From Pseudorhodobacter aquimaris (GTDB lineage: Bacteria; Pseudomonadota; Alphaproteobacteria; Rhodobacterales; Rhodobacteraceae): a DNA stretch of 64,000 nt. Position 1 is the stretch's first letter; each line of letters starts with the position of its first letter. The stretch covers positions 1 to 64,000 of the forward strand of contig NZ_LGHS01000070.1 in assembly GCF_001202025.1 (NCBI RefSeq), in the 5' to 3' direction. Below are positions 55,436 through 64,000 of this stretch, piece by piece. The notes under the pieces are model-generated. The model did no database searches. It saw only the letters and a program-made list of their open reading frames with translations, and had not been told where the DNA came from. The translations under genes and the position numbers were made by a program.

Positions 55436-57169
55436 ATGAAGAACTCCCGTTTCGACAAATCCAAACTGCCATCCCGTCATGTGACCGAAGGCCCGTCGCG
55501 TGCGCCGCACCGCTCTTACTTCTACTCCATGGGAATCACCGAGGAAGAGATTCACCAGCCATGGGTCGGGGTTGCGACCTGCTGGAATGAGGCCGCACCT
55601 TGCAACATCGCGTTGAGCCGTCAGGCACAATCGGTCAAGGGGGGCGTGAAAAAGGGTGGCGGCACCCCGCGCGAATTCACCACCATCACCGTGACCGATG
55701 GGATTGCGATGGGCCATGAAGGCATGCGTTCCTCGCTCGCCTCGCGTGAGGCGATTGCCGACACGGTAGAGCTGACAATGCGCGGTCATTGCTATGACGC
55801 GATTGTGGGGCTTGCGGGGTGCGACAAATCCCTGCCGGGGATGATGATGGCGATGGTGCGGTTGAACACGCCGTCGGTGTTTATCTATGGCGGGTCGATC
55901 CTTCCGGGCCGTCTGAACGGCAAGGATGTCACCGTGCAGGATGTGTTCGAGGCCGTGGGCCAGCATCAGGCCGGCAATATGTCGGATGCCGAGCTTGAGA
56001 TTTTGGAGCGTGTCGCTTGTCCTTCGGCAGGGGCGTGTGGCGGCCAGTTCACCGCCAATACCATGGCGTGTGTCTCTGAGGCGATCGGCCTTGCGCTGAT
56101 GAATTCTTCGGGTGCGCCGGCACCTTATGAAAGCCGCGACCAATACGGCGAGGCCTCTGGCGTGGCCGTGATGAACCTGATCGAGAAAAACATCCGCGCC
56201 CGCGATATCGTCACTCTTAAGTCACTGGAAAACGCGGCACGGGTTGTGGCTTGTACGGGTGGCTCCACCAATGCCGGGCTGCATTTGCCCGCGATCGCGC
56301 ATGAGGCGGGGATCGATTTCGATCTCTCGGACGTCTGTGAGATTTTCCGCGATACGCCCTATTTTGTCGACCTCAAGCCTGGCGGGCAATATGTCGCCAA
56401 GGACCTCTATGAGGCAGGCGGTATTCCGGTTGTGATGAAAGAATTGCGCAAGGCGGGCCTGATGCATGAGGATTGCATCACCGCCTCGGGCCGTTCCATG
56501 GGCGAAGAGCTTGACCTGATCCAGCGTGAGGCTGACGGCCGTGTGATCCACCCTGTCGCTAGCCCGATCACCAAAACCGGCGGCGTTGTTGGCCTGAAGG
56601 GTAACCTTGCCCCCGAAGGCGCGATTGTAAAGGTTGCCGGCATGTCCGAGGAACAGCAAGTGTTCAAAGGGCCGGCGCGTGTGTTCGAATGCGAAGAAGA
56701 GGCCTTTGAGGCCGTCAAGGCCCGCGGCTATGAGGAAGGCGAAGTGATCGTCATCCGCAACGAGGGCCCCGCTGGCGGTCCCGGTATGCGTGAGATGCTT
56801 TCGACTACGGCCGCACTTTCGGGTCAAGGCATGGGCAAGAAAGTGGCTTTGATCACGGACGGGCGTTTTTCAGGCGCGACCCGTGGCTTCTGCGTGGGCC
56901 ATGTCGGCCCGGAGGCGGCCCATGGTGGCCCGATCGCCTTGCTGCAAAACGGCGATATGATCACTCTGAACGCCATCACCGGCGAGCTGTCGGTGGATCT
57001 GACCGACGAAGAGCTTGCCACCCGCAAGGCCAATTGGAAAGGCCCGCGCCAGACCGAATATGACAGCGGCGCCCTTTGGAAATATGCGCAGCTTGTGGGG
57101 GGCGCGCGGCTTGGCGCTGTGACGCATCCCGGCGCACAGAAAGAGCGGCATGTCTACATGGATCAGTAA
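55436..57169 (+). CDS. ilvD: Dihydroxy-acid dehydratase
   Basis: IlvD dehydrates dihydroxy acids in isoleucine, valine and (via ketoisovalerate) pantothenate synthesis. The 577-residue protein has the iron-sulfur cysteines in [20 protein letters not shown] and [16 protein letters not shown], and the second IlvD signature in the [20 protein letters not shown] segment. ATG 55436 has CCGGAAGGACCAGCC upstream; the open frame to 55361 is not IlvD. The lipoprotein gene begins 20 bp before its stop. IlvD feeds PanB, encoded in the same window but not in the same operon. Confidence 0.97.
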   Translation: MKNSRFDKSKLPSRHVTEGPSRAPHRSYFYSMGITEEEIHQPWVGVATCWNEAAPCNIALSRQAQSVKGGVKKGGGTPREFTTITVTDGIAMGHEGMRSSLASREAIADTVELTMRGHCYDAIVGLAGCDKSLPGMMMAMVRLNTPSVFIYGGSILPGRLNGKDVTVQDVFEAVGQHQAGNMSDAELEILERVACPSAGACGGQFTANTMACVSEAIGLALMNSSGAPAPYESRDQYGEASGVAVMNLIEKNIRARDIVTLKSLENAARVVACTGGSTNAGLHLPAIAHEAGIDFDLSDVCEIFRDTPYFVDLKPGGQYVAKDLYEAGGIPVVMKELRKAGLMHEDCITASGRSMGEELDLIQREADGRVIHPVASPITKTGGVVGLKGNLAPEGAIVKVAGMSEEQQVFKGPARVFECEEEAFEAVKARGYEEGEVIVIRNEGPAGGPGMREMLSTTAALSGQGMGKKVALITDGRFSGATRGFCVGHVGPEAAHGGPIALLQNGDMITLNAITGELSVDLTDEELATRKANWKGPRQTEYDSGALWKYAQLVGGARLGAVTHPGAQKERHVYMDQ

Positions 57170-57734
57170 GGCCTGCATCTGTGTCTTTCTGGTATCGGGC
57201 TGCGTTGCACCCGGTACCACAGCCTCACCACAGTCGGGTCAGGCTGAACGTAGGGGCGTTGCACTTTCGGGGGTAAAGCTGGCAGGACCTGCGGAGTTTT
57301 GCCCGCTTACGCGCACGCGCCAGATATTTGACGGCGCGGAATTTGTTGCCTTTGCGCCCTGCGACGGCTCTGAGGGGGCGATCCTTGCAGCGACTGTGGG
57401 TCCAAAGGGGGGCGCCAAAGGCGTGATCCTGACCAAAGCCGCCCTCGCCCCCTATTTCGACACGCCCGAGGGTAAGGACGCGTTGCGTGGTGCGGGCAGC
57501 AACGACGATATTACCATACATGATCTACGCGATATTCCGGGCGGTATCACCTTGGGGCTGACCCGTAGCGCGGAGGATCAAAAAAGCGAATCCTGGCGCA
57601 CCTTGATGGCAGTCGGTGAGCGGCTGGTGACCCTTTCGGTGCGCCCCCGCCAAGGGAAAACGATGAGCGATAGCGTTGGCCGCCGCCATATTGACCGCTT
57701 TGCAGCGGCTGTGCGCCGCGCCAACGGGCTGTGA
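57150..57734 (+). CDS. Small lipoprotein of unknown function
   Basis: A 194-residue protein with a short signal and lipobox, [14 protein letters not shown], so the mature form would begin at Cys18. The rest has two further cysteines (FCPLTR, APCDGSE) that could form a disulfide, a Gly/Lys-rich loop ([13 protein letters not shown]) and an amphipathic C-terminal helix. Its ATG lies 20 bp inside the ilvD end, so translation is probably coupled. No family recognised; I recall similar genes after ilvD in other Rhodobacteraceae. Confidence 0.75.
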   Translation: MSTWISKACICVFLVSGCVAPGTTASPQSGQAERRGVALSGVKLAGPAEFCPLTRTRQIFDGAEFVAFAPCDGSEGAILAATVGPKGGAKGVILTKAALAPYFDTPEGKDALRGAGSNDDITIHDLRDIPGGITLGLTRSAEDQKSESWRTLMAVGERLVTLSVRPRQGKTMSDSVGRRHIDRFAAAVRRANGL

Positions 57735-57860
57735 GCGGTGCGCCCTGCCAGCGGCTTGGTCGGTGGAAGAAGAATTTTAACGAATATGTGAGACCACAGT
57801 CATAGTTTCCAATGCGGCATCCCGGGGGCGGTGCCCGAAGAGAGAGTGACGGCGCTAACC

Positions 57861-58640
57861 ATGGTGAAACATCGAGAGCGATGGATTGACAAAGTGATGT
57901 ACCGCCGCCTGTTGCGGCGTTGGACCAGATTGGCCGATATGGTTGAGCGACTCGATCTTGACAGCTTGCAGCACTATCGCGGGCAGGCACTTGCGTTGCG
58001 CCGCAATCTGGACCGGGTGATACATCAAGCCGAAAACCGGTTAGCGTTGCCTTTGATCGGATCGGCAGAGGCCCCCAAACCGATTGGCTCTGATTGGGCA
58101 TGGCGACCGGAACCCTGGTCCGGGCCGATCGCCTTTTCCGGCCTGTCGAGCGTAGCGAACCACACCGCGATCTGTGACGGGGCGACGATCTTTCACGATT
58201 GCCCGCGGAGTGAGCTGACAGTCCGTCAGCTGCGCAACTCAGATGCAACCCACCTTGCGCCATTCGGGCTGCGGATGGATGTCTTCCGGTTTGAGGGGTC
58301 TTTTCTGTCGCTGGTGCTGGAATTGCCCGATGCGGCGGTTGATGGCTTGCGCCTGACCCACCTGATCGGGCTCAACGCGACGATCGAGGCGGAGAAAGCG
58401 ATCGGGATTTATGCGCGTCTGAACGTCAAACAGGGGCCGAATGTGGAACAGATCACCCGCCAGCTGCCGCTTGAGGGGGGGGAGGCGAATGTGCTTGTGG
58501 AATTCGACCTTGCCTACAGCAATCTTGCCGAAAAGCAGATTGACCGGCTTTGGCTGGACCTGATCTTTGATCGTGCCGGGATGAACCAGATTACGCTGCG
58601 GGACGTGACATTTTCCCGTCGGCCAAGGGCGGAACTGTGA
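57861..58640 (+). CDS. Conserved protein of unknown function (possibly DUF6478)
   Basis: A 259-residue soluble protein that I associate with DUF6478, from memory. An N-terminal helical part (RLLRRWTRLADMVERLDL, LRRNLDRVIHQAENRLALP) is followed by a beta-rich C-terminal domain (GLRLTHLIGLNATIEAEK, ANVLVEFDLAYSNLAE) that looks like a jelly-roll or carbohydrate-binding sandwich, an impression only. Start: ATG 57861; a GTG at 57831 with GGTG-rich sequence upstream would add ten residues. It runs 15 bp into the next unknown gene, so the pair is likely coexpressed. Confidence 0.7.
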   Translation: MVKHRERWIDKVMYRRLLRRWTRLADMVERLDLDSLQHYRGQALALRRNLDRVIHQAENRLALPLIGSAEAPKPIGSDWAWRPEPWSGPIAFSGLSSVANHTAICDGATIFHDCPRSELTVRQLRNSDATHLAPFGLRMDVFRFEGSFLSLVLELPDAAVDGLRLTHLIGLNATIEAEKAIGIYARLNVKQGPNVEQITRQLPLEGGEANVLVEFDLAYSNLAEKQIDRLWLDLIFDRAGMNQITLRDVTFSRRPRAEL

Positions 58641-58655
58641 TGCAAAGAGGCAGGA

Positions 58656-59024
58656 ATGTTTAAAACCAAGCTGATCAAAACGCGCTTTCGGGCTGGCATC
58701 TGGGAGGGGGTATTGACCGGCGCCGGCCCTGCGCCCAAGGTCAAGGTCTTGCATATGGGGCTGCCTATACCGAGCGTTACCCTGACCGCGATGGCGAAGG
58801 GTGACTGGGCTTTGCGCGCGCCTATTCCTTCGGACGCCCTATGCGACGGGGTGCAAACTTTTGTGATCGTCGATGCGTTGTCGAATGAAAATCTAGGCCA
58901 TTTCAACATTATCAGCGGTGACGTACCGGGCGATGATATTCGTGCCGAGGTACATCTTTTGCGGGCAGAGATGGATATGCTCAAGCGCAGCTTCCGACAG
59001 CATTGCCTCAATTCGGCTGGCTGA
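58656..59024 (+). CDS. Conserved protein of unknown function, 122 aa
   Basis: A 122-residue soluble protein, starting MFKTKLIKTRFRAGIWEGVL. The first two thirds look like beta strands (KVKVLHMGLPIPSVTLTAM, QTFVIVDALSNENLGHFNII) and the end is a coiled-coil-like helix (EVHLLRAEMDMLKRSFRQH). It follows the DUF6478-like gene by 15 bp; both beta-rich, they may act together, perhaps on polysaccharide. No family recognised. Confidence 0.7.
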   Translation: MFKTKLIKTRFRAGIWEGVLTGAGPAPKVKVLHMGLPIPSVTLTAMAKGDWALRAPIPSDALCDGVQTFVIVDALSNENLGHFNIISGDVPGDDIRAEVHLLRAEMDMLKRSFRQHCLNSAG

Positions 59025-59078
59025 CCGGCCCCAATTCCGGCGGGACACCCAGTTTTACAGCCGCCGTGCGACTGGTGA

Positions 59079-61160
<2,082 letters not shown>

Positions 61161-61194
61161 GCGGTTCCAATCCTGTGATGCAACCCAAACGGCG

Positions 61195-62045
61195 GCCTGA
61201 CTGTTCAGTCCCGGCATCTGTTGGATCGGGTGGGGGCTGCATCTTTTTGGCTCTGATGTGCAAATTTTGCAGATGTATTCCTAGGGCGTAAGGCCATTGC
61301 GGGTCTCCCGCCTTCGGGAAAAGTTGTAGGCTGTCGTAGTGGAGACGCTTGAGCGTGGCTTCTTTGATTGTGCAGTTCATCCGCTCGACCTGACCGTTGG
61401 TCTTGGGGCGATCAGGCGTGGTCAATCGGTGTTCAATCCCGTTGGATTTATAGATCATGTCGAAATGCATTTGCCGCGAGCAGATGGTGTTCCTGTTCCG
61501 GGGCTGCTCGGCGAGCTGAATGCCATTGTCGGTTAGAATTGTATGGACCTGATAGGGCACGTCTTTGAGCATGTGTTGCAAGGAACCCCAGGGTGGTTCA
61601 AATATCAGTATTGTCAAAGCCTTAGGTCACTGAAAACTTGCTGGTGTGATCGATGCCAACGAACAGGTAGAGCGGTCCTCAGCTGTCTGCACCCCTGCGA
61701 TATCGGAATAAAAGAACCCAATCGGGTAGCGTTTGAACCTTTGGACGTCCGGCAGGCTGGAGATGCTGTGCCAATGCAGGCACCGGTGCAGCGGCAGCAG
61801 CGTATGACGCCGAAATGCGATGATGGCCGCTTCTTCGGCCTCGGTTCGCGCGGTTCTTTCGGACCCGTATGCATGTCCTCGATTGTCGCCCGCTTCCGCC
61901 ATTTGGCAACCGTCTTGGGATTGATGCCGAGTTCCGTGCGCAGCGCCGCGAGAAGGGCAGGGGTTCGCTGTAGTACTGCTCTGACGGCGACCATTGTCGT
62001 GGCGCTCCCGTGACGAATTTGTTCCATAATGCCTGTTTCCATTTC
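61195..62045 (-). pseudogene. IS481-like transposase, degraded
   Basis: A minus-strand DDE transposase gene in pieces. The N-terminal end (62042 down) has HGSATTMVAVRAVLQRT and LGINPKTVAKWRKRATIED, a helix-turn-helix; a shifted frame carries IIAFRRHTLLPL, then about 25 residues are missing before SSLPDVQRFKRYPIGFFY. A third segment (61590 down) has VHTILTDNGIQLAEQPRNRN with catalytic Asp and NGQVERMN with the catalytic Glu. At 61290-61206 the C-terminus reads EYICKICTSEP and IQQMPGLNS. At least three frameshifts plus a deletion make it dead. I assign IS481 from remembered family text, not from a search. Confidence 0.8.
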
Positions 62046-62485
62046 TGAGAAAGGGTCGCACGCATCAACACGTGGGATCAGATGCTTAGGTCGGTGTCCT
62101 TCGGGATGAGTTTTGGGTGCGGCAACATCTGCCTTGCAGGGTGGTTGCAGCCTGCATTTTCAGTGCATGATCCGATGACCCGTTTCGGCGGCGGGTTCCG
62201 CGAAAGAGTCCGATCCATGAACATCGACCAGATCAGCCCCAAAACGCTGATAGAGGGCCTAATCCGAAGATTCATATGCATTGGGGCACTGGGTTTGAGG
62301 CGCTGAGACGCCGCCATAACGATCGCTCCTGGTCCAAATGCGCGGGAGACAGCCTGCTGCCGTCACCCGGACTGTAAGGGCCCTGCTCTGCGCTGCCGTC
62401 CACGCTTATGCGTTCATCAGTTAAGGGTATGGAAATGCCGGCGGGGTGAGTGACCGCTTTGAGATGCGTTGCTCTTTAAAACAGC
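62046..62485. other. Intergenic stretch without a supported gene
   Basis: About 440 bp between the transposase relic and the EF-hand gene terminator. Short open frames exist on both strands (62082-62306 plus, 62078-62317 minus) but neither shows a ribosome binding site or a family I recognise. It may be further decayed mobile-element sequence. Confidence 0.4.
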
Positions 62486-62512
62486 AACCTGCCGCGCATT
62501 GCGCGGCAGGTT
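62486..62512 (-). terminator. Terminator of the EF-hand gene
   Basis: AACCTGCCGCGC (62486-62497) and its complement (62501-62512) form a perfect 12-bp stem with loop ATT. On the minus strand GCTGTTTTAAAG follows. It lies 52 bp after the EF-hand stop. Confidence 0.75.
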
Positions 62513-62564
62513 CTGGCCAGTTATTTCCGACAGTTGGGAGTGTATCAATCGGGACCAGAGGTGT

Positions 62565-62801
62565 TTATTGTGCAGGCGGCTCCGCCCCAGTTGCGGCATT
62601 GAATTCGGCCGGATCAACCTCGCCATCGGCATTGGTGTCCATCGCGGCAAAGACATCTTCGGTGATGTTGGGATAGGTTGCCATCAGTTCTTCCATTGAC
62701 CATGTCCCATTGCCGTCGACGTCAGCGGGGGCCTCTTGGGCAAATGCGGGAAGGGTGGTCATGCCGGCGACAAGGCCAAGTGCGATCATAAAACGTGTCA
62801 T
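62565..62801 (-). CDS. Small secreted EF-hand protein
   Basis: A 78-residue protein. Residues 1-21 are a signal peptide (MTRFMIALGLVAGMTTLPAFAQ). Two EF-hand loops follow, DVDGNGTWSMEEL at about 27-39 and DTNADGEVDPAEF at about 55-67, both with Asp/Asn/Glu at calcium positions 1, 3, 5 and 12. It should be a periplasmic calcium-binding protein or sensor. ATG 62801 has AAAGGA seven bases upstream; the open frame continues twelve codons further but without the signal. A terminator follows, so it is probably a single-gene unit. The partner is unknown. Confidence 0.88.
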   Translation of the reverse strand: MTRFMIALGLVAGMTTLPAFAQEAPADVDGNGTWSMEELMATYPNITEDVFAAMDTNADGEVDPAEFNAATGAEPPAQ

Positions 62802-62837
62802 TTCATATTCCTTTAACAGGTTCGGCGCAGGCACCAT

Positions 62838-63148
62838 GCCTTTGCTTCACCAGAGCTATTGTGCGGCGGAACACTATTCCAGAGGGGGCGCAGCCAGGCG
62901 GAAATTTCCGCCTATAAAGCGCCTTTATGGCCCGAGATGAGAAACAATTTTCCGCTTAGGGCGGAGTGCTGTCCCTTTTTCTGCCATCTGGGCGGGGCTA
63001 AACCGGCATGCTTTTGCCGCCCATGTTTGTTTCCACACTATTAACGATGCTTGCAAATGACCCGTACTGGCCGCGCCAGCGCCGCGATATTGCCCGATTT
63101 GATGATCAGTAAGGGAAGCAGGCCTGTACTTATCGCATGGGGAACACA
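62838..63148. other. Intergenic control region between EF-hand and LysR genes
   Basis: About 310 bp with the divergent starts of both genes at its edges. I see no gene, tRNA or clear operator; LysR regulators often bind in such divergent spaces. Confidence 0.4.
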
Positions 63149-64000
63149 ATGGATCGACTGACTGAAATGGAAGCTTTCGCCACGGTGGTGGATCAAGGCG
63201 GGTTCACCGATGCGGCGCGCAAGCTGGGGATTTCTAAATCCGCTGTTTCCAAACATGTCTCTTCGCTTGAGGCGCGGCTGGGGGCGCGACTGTTGAACCG
63301 TACCACCCGCCGTGTCAGCCCGACCGAGATTGGCCTTGCCTATTACGACCGCGCGCGCCGGGTGCTTAATGACGCAGGTGAGGCGGATGCGCTTGTCACC
63401 TCGATGCAATCCGCGCCATCCGGCTTGTTGCGTATCAGCGTGGCGACGGATTTTGGCGTGAACCTGCTGTCACCGATCCTGGGGGATTTTCTGGCGGAAT
63501 ATCCGGATATCACCGTGAATATGGTGCTGAACAACCGCTATGTTGAACTGATTTCCGAGGGCTTTGATATGGCGATCCGGATTGGCGATCTGGAAGACAG
63601 CAGCCTGCGTGCCCGCAAATTGACCGAGACGTCAAAACGTATGATCGCCTCTCCGGGCTACTTCCAAAAGCATGGCCGCCCGATGAAGATCGACGATCTG
63701 AACGAGCATAAGCTTTTGCATTATTCGAACCAAGCCAACGGAAATATGTGGAAAATTCCTTCGCCAACGGGGGAAAAGCGACAGGTGCGCACGGCGGGCT
63801 GGCTGACGGTCAATGATGGGCAATCCCTGTTGAACGCCGCGATTTCGGGGCTTGGTATCGCTTATCTGCCATCGTTTCTATATGCTGAGGCGCTGAAAAA
63901 GGGCGAGGTGGTTGAGGCGATTCCCAACTTGCCGGTTGACACGCTTGGCATCTATGCTGTCTATCCGCCGGGTCGGTTTACCCAGCCCAAAGTGCGCGCC
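63149..64000 (+). CDS. LysR family transcriptional regulator, cut by the window end
   Basis: The frame is open for 284 codons with no stop before base 64000, so a few residues are missing. The N-terminal winged helix-turn-helix (FATVVDQGGFTDAARKLGIS then KSAVSKHVSSLEARLGARL) is at about 9-46, and the effector domain from 90 shows GLLRISVATDFGVNLLSPIL and FDMAIRIGDLEDSSLRAR, of the CrgA-like group. The ATG at 63149 has GGGGA six bases upstream; an in-frame ATG at 63137 is possible. Target and ligand are unknown. It faces away from the EF-hand gene, so that gene is one candidate target, as are genes beyond the window. Confidence 0.92.
   Translation, partial: MDRLTEMEAFATVVDQGGFTDAARKLGISKSAVSKHVSSLEARLGARLLNRTTRRVSPTEIGLAYYDRARRVLNDAGEADALVTSMQSAPSGLLRISVATDFGVNLLSPILGDFLAEYPDITVNMVLNNRYVELISEGFDMAIRIGDLEDSSLRARKLTETSKRMIASPGYFQKHGRPMKIDDLNEHKLLHYSNQANGNMWKIPSPTGEKRQVRTAGWLTVNDGQSLLNAAISGLGIAYLPSFLYAEALKKGEVVEAIPNLPVDTLGIYAVYPPGRFTQPKVRA

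Noticed and set aside
62078-62317. Short open frames on both strands in the IS481 flank
   Set aside because: No ribosome binding site, no recognised family, and next to decayed transposase sequence.

Overview
The window looks like a chromosomal segment of an alphaproteobacterium of the family Rhodobacteraceae, probably the Roseobacter group. The evidence is the roughly 60% GC content, the neighbourhoods (parvulin-argJ-mutT divergent from secA; a three-gene petABC bc1 operon; mbfA with an Irr-type operator; rpmJ beside a tRNA-Val) and many short conserved proteins of unknown function typical of that group. Almost all of it is housekeeping sequence. Degraded insertion sequences lie near both ends: an IS110/IS1111-type remnant at 1-735 and an IS481-like remnant at about 61.2-62.05 kb.

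Layout. 1-1.2 kb: IS remnant and a 48-residue small gene. 1.3-8 kb: mutT, argJ and a parvulin on the minus strand, divergent from secA and a membrane-anchored protein. 8-17.4 kb: chaperone/stress region with radC, dnaJ and dnaK (minus), a 2OG-Fe(II) oxygenase-like gene, pyrF, an unknown gene and clpB; dnaK and clpB each have a sigma-32 (RpoH)-like promoter. 17.4-24.3 kb: an N-formylglutamate amidohydrolase-like gene, tRNA-Val(GAC), rpmJ, a fatty acid desaturase, an AhpD-like protein, a GST and petABC. 24.4-31.7 kb: a DHFR-like gene, a TPP riboswitch driving thiBPQ, a 2-keto-3-deoxygalactonokinase, an MFS transporter and asd with a one-base frameshift. 31.8-39.5 kb: an LRR protein gene with an in-frame stop, carbonic anhydrase, a leucyl aminopeptidase-NlpC/P60 pair, an L,D-transpeptidase and panBC. 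39.5-49 kb: a compact same-strand cluster of eight genes, mostly of unknown function. 49-61.2 kb: GMC oxidoreductase, DUF1275, dapD, a LOG-family protein, mbfA, an M23 peptidase, ilvD, a lipoprotein, two unknown genes and a 2,4-dienoyl-CoA reductase. 62.5-64 kb: a small EF-hand protein and a LysR regulator cut by the window end.

Functional groups. SecA and a periplasmic foldase sit together (export). DnaK/DnaJ/ClpB form a heat-shock disaggregation set. PetABC is the respiratory bc1 complex. ThiBPQ imports thiamine under riboswitch control. PanBC, DapD, IlvD, ArgJ and Asd are biosynthetic. NlpC/P60, L,D-transpeptidase and M23 proteins act on the cell wall.

The best candidate for an undescribed system is 39.56-46.28 kb (possibly to 49.02 kb): a coiled-coil TelA-like protein, a protein of unknown fold, an AAA+ ATPase, two small membrane proteins, a 449-residue unknown, a DUF1523 protein and a many-pass DUF2339 protein. 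The first seven are within 20 bp of each other and three of the junctions overlap by 4 nt, suggesting an ATP-driven envelope-associated machine. No CRISPR array, prophage or replication origin was seen.
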